The notes below the pieces were generated by a model. It saw nothing but the letters and a program-made list of their open reading frames with translations, was not told the origin of the DNA and did not search any database. The position numbers and the translations under genes were made by a program. Below, piece after piece: positions 31,649 to 40,823 of a stretch of DNA of 64,000 nucleotides. This DNA is from CATQGW01 sp965242565 (lineage in GTDB: Bacteria; Chloroflexota; Dehalococcoidia; Bin125). Location: the NCBI GenBank assembly GCA_965242565.1, contig OZ251457.1, positions 1,674,001 to 1,738,000 on the forward strand. Reading direction: 5' to 3'. Each line of letters opens with the position of its first letter. Position 1 is the stretch's first letter.

Positions 31649-34120
31649 TTACTCGCCCGCGACGGCTCGGGCGTTGGCGCGGAGCATGTCAACGTAGGTC
31701 AGGACATCGCCCTGGGGCTGAGACCAGATGACCCCCAGCTCGGCCCCGCTCTCGTCGGCGACGGTGCGGATCGCCGTCGACTCGAATTGCGGCTCGCGGA
31801 AGATGCGCGCGACGCCCTCGTGCTCGATCAGCTCGATCAGGTTGGCGACGGCGGTGGCGCTGATGCCCTGCTCGGGCCCCTCGACGACGAAGCCGGCGAC
31901 GGTCAGGCCGTAGCGGCGGGCGAAGTAGCCGAAGGCGTCGTGGAAGGTGACGAGCAGCCGCTGCGAATCGGACAGGCCGGCGAGCGTCTGGCGGACCTCG
32001 GCGTCGACCGCGTTGATCTCGGCGATGTAGGCATCGGCGCGTTGGCTGAAGTTGGCGGCGGGAGCGAGCGCGTCCAGGGCGTCGGCGATCGCTTCGACCG
32101 AGGCGATCGCGAAGTCGGCGTCGAACCAGAAGTGCGGGTCCTCGGAGCCATGCGCGTGGCCGTGGCCGTGCTCATCCTCTTCGTCCCCGTGATCGTCGTG
32201 CTCTTCGCCTTCCTCGTGCTCGTCGTGCTCCTCGTCCTCTTCGTGCGCGTGCTCGTCTTCGTCGTGCTCATCGTGGCCCTGGTCCGGGGCGCCGGCCGGA
32301 TCGGCGACGCCCAGGAACGTGATGCGGCTGGGCCGGCCGGGCAGCGCCCACTCGTCCTCGATCTCCAGATCCTCCAGGTGGTAGGCGATCACCCGCGCGC
32401 CGACCGGGTCGGCCAGGTAGAGCATTTCACCGGCGATGGTGAAGGCCGGCGGCGCCTCGGGATCGATCGGATCGATCAGGTCCGCGACGATGAGCAAGTC
32501 GCCGTCGTGCGGATCGATGATTTGCAGCCGGCCGTCGTGCGTAAGCACGTAGAAGCGCTCGCCGTGCGGGCCGAACGCCGCGCCCACGCTGCGGTTCGCC
32601 GGATCGTCGGTGGGCAGCACCGCGGTGACGCTGCCCGACTCGGGGTCGATCATCCAGATGCCCTCGTCGGCGGAGCCTTCGCTGTCGCGGTAGGAGGCCC
32701 TACCGAAGAAGTTCGGGCTGTCGTGGTGGCCGTAGACGCTGCCGATCCGCGCGCCCTCGCGCATCTCGGCCGGGTTCTCGATGAACCAGTGGTCGTACTC
32801 GCCGCCGTGCGTGTGGAGGAAGAGCACGCCGCCGCCGCAGCCGAAGAGCGCGCCCTCTTCGTTGTGGGACTCGCCGTGCATGGCGGGGCATGAGCGGTTG
32901 CTGGCGTCGTAGACGACTTCATTGTCGAGCGTGCGCACCTCGACGCCGAGCGGCAGGCTGCTGGGGCTGTCCTCGGGGTAATCGGGGTTGTTGGAAGTAA
33001 CGACGATGTGCTCCTCGCTGACGGCCAGGGCCGCGCCGTGCTGAAGCCCCGCGTCGAGCGCGATCGGTTCGTAGGCGGCGCCCAAGCTGGCCAGCTCGGC
33101 CTCGTTGATCAGCAGCGCGCGGCCGGTGCCGTCGGCGAAGATCGCGGTCCAGCCGTGGCTGCTGACGAAGTGAATCGGGCGCTCGTCGGTCAATTCCAGC
33201 GGCAGCTGCGAGATCGGCGACTCGACCAGGTCGTAGTGATCCCCGTGGGCGACGAGGAAGATGCCGCCGTCGAAAATGTGGACGCGGTCGTCGTCGTCCT
33301 CGGGGCCGAGCGCGAGGGCGAAGCCGAAGCGGTTGCTGGGGCTGGCGTAGAGCCGCGCGCCGGGGGCGGCCACATCGAACAGCGCGGGGCTGACCGAGTC
33401 CGCGGCGAGGTCGATCACCGAGACGCTGGCTGCCTCGGCGTCGCTGATCAGCAGCCGGCCGGCCGGCGCGGCGTGTGCTTCCTCATGCTCGTGGCCTTCC
33501 TGGTCGTGATCGTCCTCGTGGCCTTCATCGTCGTCTTCGTGGCCCTCGTCGTGATCGTCCTCATGGCCATGATCGTCCTCGTGGCCGTGTTCGTCTTCCG
33601 CGTGCGGGTCGGCGGTGAGGTCGGAGAAGGGCTGGAGTTCAAGGCCGGCGGCCTCGATCGCCTCGGCCAGGACGAGCAGGTTGTCGGCGTTGTCGATGAT
33701 CACGTCTTCGTAGGCGGCTTCGAGCGTGGCGCCGTTGATGATCACCAGGTCGGCCGCGGCGACATCGCGGATGTCGCCGGGGCTGAGCTCCAGCGTGTGG
33801 ACGTCGGCGCCGGCCGGGACCAGCGCGACGACCTCGACGCGGTCGCCGCCGATCTGCCGCACCCAGTCGGCGATCACCTGCGTGGAAACAGTGACGCGCA
33901 GCGGCTCGCCCTGCGCCTGCTGCTGGTCATCACGCTGGGACTGCTCGGTGCGGGACTGCGGCTGCTGCGCCTCCTCTTGAGCTTGTTGCTGCTCCTGCGG
34001 CGGAGGCTGCTCCCGGACCTGCGGCGCTTCCTGATCGGAATCGCTACAGGCGACGGCGATCAGCGCCGCGCACAGCGCGGCCAGGGCGGCGCAGAGCGCC
34101 GAGCGAACAAATCGGGACAT
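31649..34120 (-). CDS. zinc-binding lipoprotein: ZnuA/AztC fold with inserted AztD-like propeller
   Basis: 823 residues. Lipoprotein signal with Cys25, then a Gln/Glu-rich linker to ~72. Residues 74-170 form the N-lobe of a ZnuA-type zinc-binding protein (STQVIADWVRQIGGD, metal ligand H108). Residues 172-215 are His/Asp/Glu-rich. Residues ~220-605 match the AztD periplasmic zinc chaperone (GRLLISDAEAASVSVIDL, HGDHYD, RPIHFV, QHGAAL, CPAMHGES). A second His/Glu-rich stretch (615-658) leads to the C-lobe with H663 (DPHFWFD) and H727 (TFHDAFGYFARRYG). The chaperone domain thus replaces the flexible His-rich loop. No zinc ATPase gene is near; the permease at 29459 may be its partner. Confidence 0.85.
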   Translation of the reverse strand: MSRFVRSALCAALAALCAALIAVACSDSDQEAPQVREQPPPQEQQQAQEEAQQPQSRTEQSQRDDQQQAQGEPLRVTVSTQVIADWVRQIGGDRVEVVALVPAGADVHTLELSPGDIRDVAAADLVIINGATLEAAYEDVIIDNADNLLVLAEAIEAAGLELQPFSDLTADPHAEDEHGHEDDHGHEDDHDEGHEDDDEGHEDDHDQEGHEHEEAHAAPAGRLLISDAEAASVSVIDLAADSVSPALFDVAAPGARLYASPSNRFGFALALGPEDDDDRVHIFDGGIFLVAHGDHYDLVESPISQLPLELTDERPIHFVSSHGWTAIFADGTGRALLINEAELASLGAAYEPIALDAGLQHGAALAVSEEHIVVTSNNPDYPEDSPSSLPLGVEVRTLDNEVVYDASNRSCPAMHGESHNEEGALFGCGGGVLFLHTHGGEYDHWFIENPAEMREGARIGSVYGHHDSPNFFGRASYRDSEGSADEGIWMIDPESGSVTAVLPTDDPANRSVGAAFGPHGERFYVLTHDGRLQIIDPHDGDLLIVADLIDPIDPEAPPAFTIAGEMLYLADPVGARVIAYHLEDLEIEDEWALPGRPSRITFLGVADPAGAPDQGHDEHDEDEHAHEEDEEHDEHEEGEEHDDHGDEEDEHGHGHAHGSEDPHFWFDADFAIASVEAIADALDALAPAANFSQRADAYIAEINAVDAEVRQTLAGLSDSQRLLVTFHDAFGYFARRYGLTVAGFVVEGPEQGISATAVANLIELIEHEGVARIFREPQFESTAIRTVADESGAELGVIWSQPQGDVLTYVDMLRANARAVAGE

Positions 34121-34180
34121 GATGGAAGGGGTTCTAGGCGCGCTGATTGTTCGGCGACGGCACGCTTGGTTGCGTGCCGG

Positions 34181-34654
34181 CTACCCGGCTGCGCGCAATG
34201 CCTTCAGCACGGCTTGACCGTGGTCGGCCGCGCGGGCGCGCTTCCAGACCTTGGTCAGCAGACCGTCCGGGCCAATGATAAACGATGCCCGCGTCATGCC
34301 GATAGAGGTCCGACCATAAAGAGTCTTTTCCCCCCACGCGCCGTAGGCCGTCGCCGTCGCCGCGCCGTCATCCACCAGCAGCGGGAAGTTGAGCCCGTGC
34401 TTCTCGCGGAACGCCCGGTGCGACTCCGCTGAGTCCACCGACACCCCCAGCACCACCGCGTCATGCTCGCCGATCTCGCCCAGCGTGTCGCGCAAGCTGC
34501 ACGCCTGCTTCGTGCAGCCCGGCGTGTCGTCGCGCGGGTAGAAGTAGAGGACCACGGTGCGCCCGCGGTAGTCGGCGAGCTTATGTATCGCGCCGTCCTG
34601 GTCGGGCAGCGCGAAGTCGGGGGCGGGTTCGCCGGCGGCGAGTGTGACGGGCAT
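34181..34654 (-). CDS. bcp: thioredoxin-dependent peroxiredoxin, BCP/PrxQ type
   Basis: 157-residue peroxidase with C47 (peroxidatic) and C52 (resolving) in TPGCTKQAC, and APDFALPDQDG near the start. ATG 34654 has AGGAG six bases upstream. It reduces peroxides with electrons from thioredoxin, which connects functionally to the ferredoxin-thioredoxin reductase at 24 kb. Confidence 0.93.
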   Translation of the reverse strand: MPVTLAAGEPAPDFALPDQDGAIHKLADYRGRTVVLYFYPRDDTPGCTKQACSLRDTLGEIGEHDAVVLGVSVDSAESHRAFREKHGLNFPLLVDDGAATATAYGAWGEKTLYGRTSIGMTRASFIIGPDGLLTKVWKRARAADHGQAVLKALRAAG

Positions 34655-34734
34655 CTGGATCTCCTGTTCGTCGCCGGATAGCGCGTTGCGCACCGGGGCG
34701 TGTTCACACCAGTCGGTTTGCCATTGGCGCTCAC

Positions 34735-35560
34735 CATATCGGTTTGGTCTGGTCAGGTTTGTTCGGGTTTGTTCGGGATGTTCGGGGCGGGCCGGAGGCC
34801 GTGCTCTATCTGGTCGAGGGGATTCTGCGTGGTCAGGTCTGTTCGGGTTTGGTCAGGTTTATTCGGGATGTTCGGGGCGGACTGGGGCGCGCTCTATCTG
34901 GTCGGGGCGGTTTTGCGTGGTCAGGGTTGTTCGGGTTTGTTCGGGGTGTTCGGGGTGGGCCGTCGTGGTGAGGTGGGTGGGAGCGGGCATGGCAGGTCTG
35001 TCGTTTTGTTGCGGAGGAGCGACGGTATCACGGCGTAGGGAGGGATGGGGCGCGGCGTACCGGGAGGTCCTGCGAACGGGCGTTGGCAGGGCGATTCGGG
35101 GCTTCGCGCTGCAAAGGGGGTTGGGTTTGGGCCCCAGATCAAGTCTGGGGCGACGGAGCAACTGTGATGGGGCGACGGAGCCTGGAGCGGGCGCTGGGGG
35201 GTGTGCGGGGGGTTGGAGGTGCTCTCGGCGAGATACCCCCGTTCGGGCCGGGGGCAGGCTCCGCGGCAAGCGCGGGTATGACGGTGAAGTGGGGGCGGGA
35301 ATGACGGGAAAGGGAACGAGGATGACGGGAGACAGGGGCGGGCTCGGGGCCGATTCCCGCTCGGGGGCGGGAATGACGAGAAATGGGGCGGGAATGACGA
35401 GAAATGGGGCGGGAATGACGGGGTGGGGATGGGGGATGACGGGGCTTGGGGAGGGGGTCGGGTGCTGGTCACGGCGAGATACCCCCGTTCGGGCCGGGGG
35501 CAGGCTCCGCGGCAAGCGCGGGTATGACGGTGAAGTGGGCGGGAATGGCCGAGGCGTGAA
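34735..35560. repeat. long mosaic repeat island with 88-bp tandem units
   Basis: 34740-34970 holds about 2.5 tandem units of 88 bp (GTTCGGG tracts, TCTATCTGGTCG at 34805 and 34893, TGCGTGGTCAG). A ~120-bp segment (CGACGGTATCACGG, GGAGGTCCTGCGAACGGG) and the CCCCAGA/TCTGGGG hairpin (35132-35150) follow. A ~70-bp block with GAGATACCCCCG..GCGGGTATGACGG is present twice (35230 and 35472). Several GCGGGAATGACG units and a GCGGGAAT palindrome (35353-35374) complete it. No gene seen in ~940 bases. Confidence 0.88.
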
Positions 35561-35595
35561 CAGGCGCTAGACCTGCGCGCTTAGTGTGAACGGTG

Positions 35596-35994
35596 CTAGC
35601 GCTCGGCGCGGTCTTGCAGCTGGACTACGGGGCTGCCGTGGTGGTGGATCATCCGCCATGCGCCGTCTTCGCGCAGGTAGATGTTGGTGGCGGTGATGGG
35701 GACGGCGGCGACGACTTCGCGTCCGGTGACGATGCAGAGGTCGCCGACGAGGCGGGGCGGCTCGGCGGCGAAGACGATTTTGGGCTGGTCGGGGTGGCCG
35801 AGGATGGCGCGCCAGGAGCGGAGCACGGCGTCGCGCCCGATCAGGATGGCGCGGTGCGGGTGGACGCAGGTGACCTCGGCGCGGCGGGCCCAGAGTTCGG
35901 CCATTGCGGCCATGTCGCGGGCGTTGAAGGCGTCGTAGAAGGCGCGGTTGGCGGCCAATACGGCGTCGGCGTCGGTCTGCGGGGCAGCGATGAT
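35596..35994 (-). CDS. NTF2-like/SnoaL-type protein, start codon unclear
   Basis: About 132 residues of the YybH/DUF4440 NTF2-like fold: DADAVLAANRAFYDAFNARDMAAMAELWA, CVHPHRAILIGRDAVLRSWRAIL, WRMIHHHGSPV. Such proteins bind small ligands or act as minor enzymes. No ATG, GTG or TTG lies in frame before the divergent gene at 36037. ATC at 35994 is listed only as the first plausible position (GGAG four bases before it). An ATG a few bases upstream is in another frame, so a one-base error or frameshift is possible. Confidence 0.65.
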   Translation of the reverse strand: MIAAPQTDADAVLAANRAFYDAFNARDMAAMAELWARRAEVTCVHPHRAILIGRDAVLRSWRAILGHPDQPKIVFAAEPPRLVGDLCIVTGREVVAAVPITATNIYLREDGAWRMIHHHGSPVVQLQDRAER

Positions 35995-36036
35995 CGGTCT
36001 CCATCTCGTAGCGAACGATGGGGGTAGGCTGCGGCC

Positions 36037-37548
36037 ATGCGAAACACACGACGAATTGTAGGGCTTGCGCTGCTGGCGGCGGCGGCGCTGTGGATCGCGG
36101 CCTGCGGCGACTCTGAGGAGCCGGCGCCCAGCGCGTCGCCGTCCAGCGCCCAGCCTCAGGCGCAACGAGAAGGGCAGGAAGAGCCGCAAAGACAACAGAC
36201 GACCGCCGTCGCCGAAGCCGAGCCGCAGCAGGAGGCGGAAGAGGCGGAAGCGGCCGCGCCGGCAGCGCGGGGGGCACAGCAGGAGCAGGTCTCGCAACAG
36301 CAGTCGGCGGCGACGACGACGCAAGGGGGGCAGCAAGAGCAGCAACAGGGGCAGCAGGGGCAGGCGGTGGAGGATGAGATGTCGGAGCAGGAGGACGAGG
36401 TTCCGCTGCTGACGTATCTGCCGCGCGATGCGACGCATACGGACGACGGCATTCCGATCATCCGCGACAACTATGTGCCCAGCGACATCGGGCGGCTCTT
36501 TTCGACGCTGTGGGGCATCCGCATCATTGATGTCGACGAGTTGGCGGTAGGCGCGCCGCGCGACGCGATTCCGGCGATCTTCAACCCGCTGTATCTGACG
36601 ATGGAAGAGGCGTCGGAGGTGTACGAGCCGCAGATTCCGCTGGTGCAGGTGCGGCTGGGGGACGATGCGCGGGGCTATCCGCTGGGCATTTTGATCTGGC
36701 ACGAGGTCGTGAACGACACGATCAACGGGCAGCCGGTGGCGGTGACGTTCTGCCCGCTCTGCAACACGGCGATCGCCTACGGGCGGCAGCTAGGCGAGCG
36801 GACGCTGGATTTCGCGGTGTCGGGCCTGCTGCGCAACAGCGATCTGGTGATGTACGACCGCAACACGGAGACGCTCTGGCAGCAGTCGACGGGGCGGGCG
36901 ATCATCGGGAATCTGGTGGGGGCGCGTCTGGAGTGGGTGCCGGCCACGATCGTTTCGTTCGGGCAGTTCCGCGAGGCGTTCCCGGACGGGCTGGTGATGT
37001 CGGAGGAGACCGGCTGGTTCCGAGAGTATGGGCAGAATCCCTACGTGCATTACGACTCGCCGGCGCAGCGGCCGTTCCTCTACTACGGGGAGTTGGACGA
37101 CCGGCTGCCGCCGAAGGCGCGGGTGGTGTCGATCGAGACGCCGGGCGGGGAGACCTACGCATATCCGCACGATGTGGTGCGGGAGCAGCGGATCGTCTAC
37201 GACACGTACGACGGGACGACTCGGGCGGTGATTTTCTGGACGCCGGGGACGGTGTCGGCGCTGGATCAGGGGATGATTGCGAATTCGGAGGACATCGGCG
37301 CGACGGCGGTCTTCGATCGCGAGCTGGCTGGGCGGCTGCTGAGCTTCGAGCCGAACCCGGCGGACGAGAGCGGGCAGACGTTCGTCGATCTGGAGACGGG
37401 CAGCGTCTGGGATATTTTCGGTCGGGCGGTGTCGGGTGAGCTGGCGGGGGCAGAGTTGCAGCCGGTGATCGCCTCGGAGCATTTCTGGTTCGCCTGGTGG
37501 GCGTTCCACCCGGAGACGGAGATTGTGGTGGAGTCGGAGGCGGCCTGA
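36037..37548 (+). CDS. DUF3179 domain-containing lipoprotein
   Basis: 503 residues. Lipoprotein signal with IAAC, then a ~90-residue Gln/Glu/Ala-rich linker, then the DUF3179 domain (IPIIRDNYVPSDIG, YPLGILIWHEVVND, VTFCPLCNTAIAYGR, TLWQQSTGRAI). The CPLC pair is the family hallmark. DUF3179 has no established function. Exported and membrane-anchored. The linker resembles those of the FbpA and zinc lipoproteins in this window. Confidence 0.88.
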   Translation: MRNTRRIVGLALLAAAALWIAACGDSEEPAPSASPSSAQPQAQREGQEEPQRQQTTAVAEAEPQQEAEEAEAAAPAARGAQQEQVSQQQSAATTTQGGQQEQQQGQQGQAVEDEMSEQEDEVPLLTYLPRDATHTDDGIPIIRDNYVPSDIGRLFSTLWGIRIIDVDELAVGAPRDAIPAIFNPLYLTMEEASEVYEPQIPLVQVRLGDDARGYPLGILIWHEVVNDTINGQPVAVTFCPLCNTAIAYGRQLGERTLDFAVSGLLRNSDLVMYDRNTETLWQQSTGRAIIGNLVGARLEWVPATIVSFGQFREAFPDGLVMSEETGWFREYGQNPYVHYDSPAQRPFLYYGELDDRLPPKARVVSIETPGGETYAYPHDVVREQRIVYDTYDGTTRAVIFWTPGTVSALDQGMIANSEDIGATAVFDRELAGRLLSFEPNPADESGQTFVDLETGSVWDIFGRAVSGELAGAELQPVIASEHFWFAWWAFHPETEIVVESEAA

Positions 37549-37570
37549 GAGGCGGCCGGGATGTGCGGCG

Positions 37571-38437
37571 TCAGTCGAGCAGTTCGACGGGGTCGCCGAG
37601 GGCGACTTCGGCGGGGGTGAGGATGTTGGCGTAGGCGCCGAGGTGTTGTTTGGTGTGCTCGATCAGGGTGCGGCCGACCGCGGCGCTGCGGTCCAGGTCG
37701 CGCTGGCGATGGGAGGGGACGGAGCAGCGGACGGTGGTGGTTTTGACCTCGATTTCCGCGCCGCCGATCCGCAAGCGGCGGCCGGCCCACTCGACCTCGG
37801 GGAGGCCCTCGGCATCGCCGGTGTCGATCAGGATGTTGGGGCGGAAGCGGCGGATGTCCACATCATCGCCTGCGCCGAAGGCGCTCAGGCTTGCCAGCGA
37901 TGCGGTGCTCAGCACATGCAGCGGGTAGCAGTCGAAGTAGGTGCCGGGTGGGGTTGAGAAGCGGCCCAGGTCTTCGGGGAGGCCGCTGAGGTCGGGAAGC
38001 GGGTCATCCTCGCGCAGGCCGAAGACTGCGCGCAGCGCGGCGATGGGGTCGATGTTGGGGTCGCCGGGCGCGCGGCGGTAGTGCTCCAGATCGTCGGCGG
38101 GATGCAGCGGGGTGAGGGCGACATCGCGTTCGAGGGCGGCGGAGAGCAGTTGGGCGGCGTTGTCGGCGTCGCTGCCGACGGCTGCGCCGTCGGGCAGGCT
38201 GAGTTGGACGCGCGGGGAGCGTCGGTCGGCGGCCGGTTCTTCGGCGTAGCTTGCCGCGCACTGGAGCAGGCGTGGGATTTGGCGCGCGCTGCGGGTTTCG
38301 TCGGCTTCGCGGTCGCGCACCGCCCAGCCGCGGTCGCCGACGATGCCGTTGTGGTCGAGCAGCGAGCGCTCGATCCGTTCACCGCCCATCGACTTGACCG
38401 GGTAGCGCCAGATTTCCGTCACTCGGCCGACCTGCAT
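37571..38437 (-). CDS. MOSC domain-containing protein
   Basis: 288 residues with the MOSC N-terminal barrel (VTEIWRYPVKSMGGERI, GDRGWAVRD) and a C-terminal MOSC core (RFRPNILIDTG, VRCSVPSHRQRD, GAYANIL). The conserved Cys is in VRCS. MOSC proteins move sulfur from cysteine or handle molybdenum cofactor substrates, which suits the neighbouring cysDN-tup region. ATG 38437 has GGAG eight bases upstream and matches the family start. Divergent from cysD. Confidence 0.88.
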   Translation of the reverse strand: MQVGRVTEIWRYPVKSMGGERIERSLLDHNGIVGDRGWAVRDREADETRSARQIPRLLQCAASYAEEPAADRRSPRVQLSLPDGAAVGSDADNAAQLLSAALERDVALTPLHPADDLEHYRRAPGDPNIDPIAALRAVFGLREDDPLPDLSGLPEDLGRFSTPPGTYFDCYPLHVLSTASLASLSAFGAGDDVDIRRFRPNILIDTGDAEGLPEVEWAGRRLRIGGAEIEVKTTTVRCSVPSHRQRDLDRSAAVGRTLIEHTKQHLGAYANILTPAEVALGDPVELLD

Positions 38438-38522
38438 TGCGCACTCTCCGTCCCAAAACGTGTGCCGCGCTACAGAGCGCGCTCGTGGGTGAGGGTAGCG
38501 CAATCGCCAATCTGTACCGATC

Positions 38523-38531
38523 TGGTATGAT
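38523..38531 (+). promoter_or_regulatory. extended -10 promoter for cysD
   Basis: TGGTATGAT resembles the extended -10 pattern (TGn plus TATGAT), 45 bases before ATG 38577. It overlaps a small inverted repeat TACC-N5-GGTA. No good -35 box is seen. Confidence 0.45.
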
Positions 38532-38576
38532 TAGTCAACATTCGCATTGACCGCATCCGACCGTTTGGGAACGCCG

Positions 38577-39512
38577 ATGGTCAGCAGCACGCTCGCGCCA
38601 CCCGCAGCCGATCTGCGCGCCGAATCGCTGGCCTGGCTGGAGGCGGAGGGGATTCACATCATCCGCGAGGTGGCGGCGGAGTGCGAGCGTCCGGTGCTGC
38701 TGTTTTCGGGCGGCAAAGACTCGATCGTGATGCTGCGGCTGGCGGAGAAGGCGTTCTGGCCGGCGCGGATTCCGTTTCCGGTGATGCATGTGGATACAGG
38801 GCACAATTTCGCGGAGGCGATTGCGTTCCGCGATCGGCGCGTTGCGGAGCTTGAGGTGGAGCTGATCGTGGCCTCGGTGCAGGACAGCATCGATGCGGGG
38901 CGGGTGGTGGAAGAGACGGGGCCGCGAGCATCGCGCAATCGTTTGCAGACGGTGACGTTGTTGGACGCGATCGCGGAGCACCGCTTCGACGCGCTGTTCG
39001 GCGGGGCGCGGCGCGACGAGGAGAAGGCGCGGGCGAAGGAGCGGATTTTCTCGTTCCGCGACGCTTTCGGGCAGTGGGATCCGAAGAGTCAGCGTCCGGA
39101 GTTGTGGAATCTCTACAACGGTGCGCTGCGCCCGGGCGAGCACATTCGGGCGTTTCCGCTGTCAAACTGGACCGAGCTGGATGTGTGGCAGTACATCCGC
39201 GATGAGGAGCTGGAGCTCCCGTCGATCTATTTCGCGCATGAGCGGGAGATGTTCGAGCGCGACGGGATGCTGTTTCCGGTCAGCGAGTATGTGGAGCGGC
39301 TGCCGGAGGAGGCGCCGTTCAGCGCGGAGGTGCGCTTCCGCACGGTGGGCGACATGACCTGCACGGCGGGAGTGCGCTCGACGGCGCGGACGATTGAAGC
39401 GGTGGTGGCCGAGATCGCTGCGACGCGAATTACGGAGCGAGGGGAGACGCGGGCGGACGATCGGTTCTCGGAGGCGGCGATGGAGGATCGCAAGCGCGAG
39501 GGGTATTTCTAG
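38577..39512 (+). CDS. cysD: sulfate adenylyltransferase subunit 2
   Basis: 311 residues of the PP-loop ATP sulfurylase small subunit: SGGKDS at 44-49, HVDTGHNF, GGARRDEEKARAKERIFSFRD, PLSNWTELDVWQYI, TCTAGVRS. With CysN it forms adenosine 5'-phosphosulfate from ATP and sulfate. ATG 38577 has GGGA upstream; an earlier in-frame TTG at 38547 is less likely. cysN starts two bases after the stop. Confidence 0.95.
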   Translation: MVSSTLAPPAADLRAESLAWLEAEGIHIIREVAAECERPVLLFSGGKDSIVMLRLAEKAFWPARIPFPVMHVDTGHNFAEAIAFRDRRVAELEVELIVASVQDSIDAGRVVEETGPRASRNRLQTVTLLDAIAEHRFDALFGGARRDEEKARAKERIFSFRDAFGQWDPKSQRPELWNLYNGALRPGEHIRAFPLSNWTELDVWQYIRDEELELPSIYFAHEREMFERDGMLFPVSEYVERLPEEAPFSAEVRFRTVGDMTCTAGVRSTARTIEAVVAEIAATRITERGETRADDRFSEAAMEDRKREGYF

Positions 39513-39514
39513 GC

Positions 39515-40807
39515 GTGGCGGGCGTCTCCGAAGCCGCCGTGCAGGGAGCAACGCCGACGATGCTGCGGCTGGCGACGGCCGGCTCGGTGGACGACGGGAA
39601 GAGCACGCTGATCGGGCGGCTGTTGTTCGACTCGCGGCAGACCTTCATCGACCAGATGGAGGCGATTGAGCGGACCAGCCGCTCGCGGGGGACGGATTAT
39701 GTGGACCTGGCGCTGCTGACGGATGGGCTGCGCTCCGAGCGCGAGCAGGGGATCACGATCGATGTGGCGTACCGCTATTTCCAGACGCCCAAGCGGAAGT
39801 TCATTCTGGCGGATACGCCGGGCCATGTGCAGTACACGCGCAACATGGTGACGGGCGCCTCGACCGCCGACGCCGCGCTGCTGCTGGTGGACGCGCGGAA
39901 CGGGGTGGTGGAACAGACGCGGCGGCATGCGTACCTCTCGGCGCTGCTGGGCATCCGTCACTTCGTGCTCTGCGTGAACAAGATGGATCTGGTTGATTGG
40001 GATCGCGGCGCGTATGAGCCGATTGTGGAGGAGCTGACGCGGTTTGCGGGGCGGATGGGGGTGGAGGATGTGCGGGCCATTCCGATCTCAGCGCTGCACG
40101 GGAACAATGTGGTGGAGCGCTCACCGAGCGCGGACTGGTATGACGGCCCGGCGCTGCTGGAGCTGCTGGAGGAGCTGGATGTGGCCGAGCGGGAGGCGTC
40201 GGTCGGCGGGCGCTTTCCAGTGCAGTATGTGATTCGGCCGCAGCGCAGCGAGTTCCCGGACTACCGCGGCTATGCGGGGACGGTGGCGGCGGGCGCGCTG
40301 CGGGTGGGAGATGCGGTGCGGGTGCTGCCGGCGGGGCAGGAGACGACGATCACAGCGATCGACAGCTACGACGGGCCGGTCGAACGGGCGGAGCCGCCGA
40401 TGGCGGTGACGCTGCGGCTAGCGGACGATCTGGATGTCGCGCGGGGATCGATGATCTGCACGCTGGACGGCGAGCCGTCAACGGCGCAGGCGATCGAGGC
40501 GCATGTCTGCTGGATGAGCGGGGAAACGGCGATGCAGGCGGGCGGGCGCCTGTTGATCAAGCACACGACACAGACGACGCGGGCGCTGGTGGAGGAGATG
40601 ACCGCACGGCTGGACGTGAATACGCTGGAGTACGATCTGACGGCGCGGCAGCTCTCGCTCAACGAGATCGGGCGGGTGCGGCTGCGGTTGATGACGCCGC
40701 TGTGCGTCGATCCCTACGAGCGGAGTCGGGCAACGGGCGCGTTCATTCTGATCGACGAAGCGACCCGGGCGACAGTGGGCGCGGGGATGATCAACTCCGC
40801 GGAGTAG
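39515..40807 (+). CDS. cysN: sulfate adenylyltransferase subunit 1 (GTPase)
   Basis: 430 residues of the EF-Tu-like regulatory subunit: GSVDDGKST P-loop (23-31), DTPGHVQYTRNM, NKMDLVDWD, EQGITIDVAY. It ends at MINSAE without an APS-kinase (CysC) domain. GTG start; a later ATG at 39560 is an alternative. No cysC, cysH or sulfite reductase genes are in the window, so assimilation must be completed elsewhere or the pair supplies APS for another use. Confidence 0.95.
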   Translation: MAGVSEAAVQGATPTMLRLATAGSVDDGKSTLIGRLLFDSRQTFIDQMEAIERTSRSRGTDYVDLALLTDGLRSEREQGITIDVAYRYFQTPKRKFILADTPGHVQYTRNMVTGASTADAALLLVDARNGVVEQTRRHAYLSALLGIRHFVLCVNKMDLVDWDRGAYEPIVEELTRFAGRMGVEDVRAIPISALHGNNVVERSPSADWYDGPALLELLEELDVAEREASVGGRFPVQYVIRPQRSEFPDYRGYAGTVAAGALRVGDAVRVLPAGQETTITAIDSYDGPVERAEPPMAVTLRLADDLDVARGSMICTLDGEPSTAQAIEAHVCWMSGETAMQAGGRLLIKHTTQTTRALVEEMTARLDVNTLEYDLTARQLSLNEIGRVRLRLMTPLCVDPYERSRATGAFILIDEATRATVGAGMINSAE

Positions 40808-40823
40808 CAGCGAGGAGCGGGGC

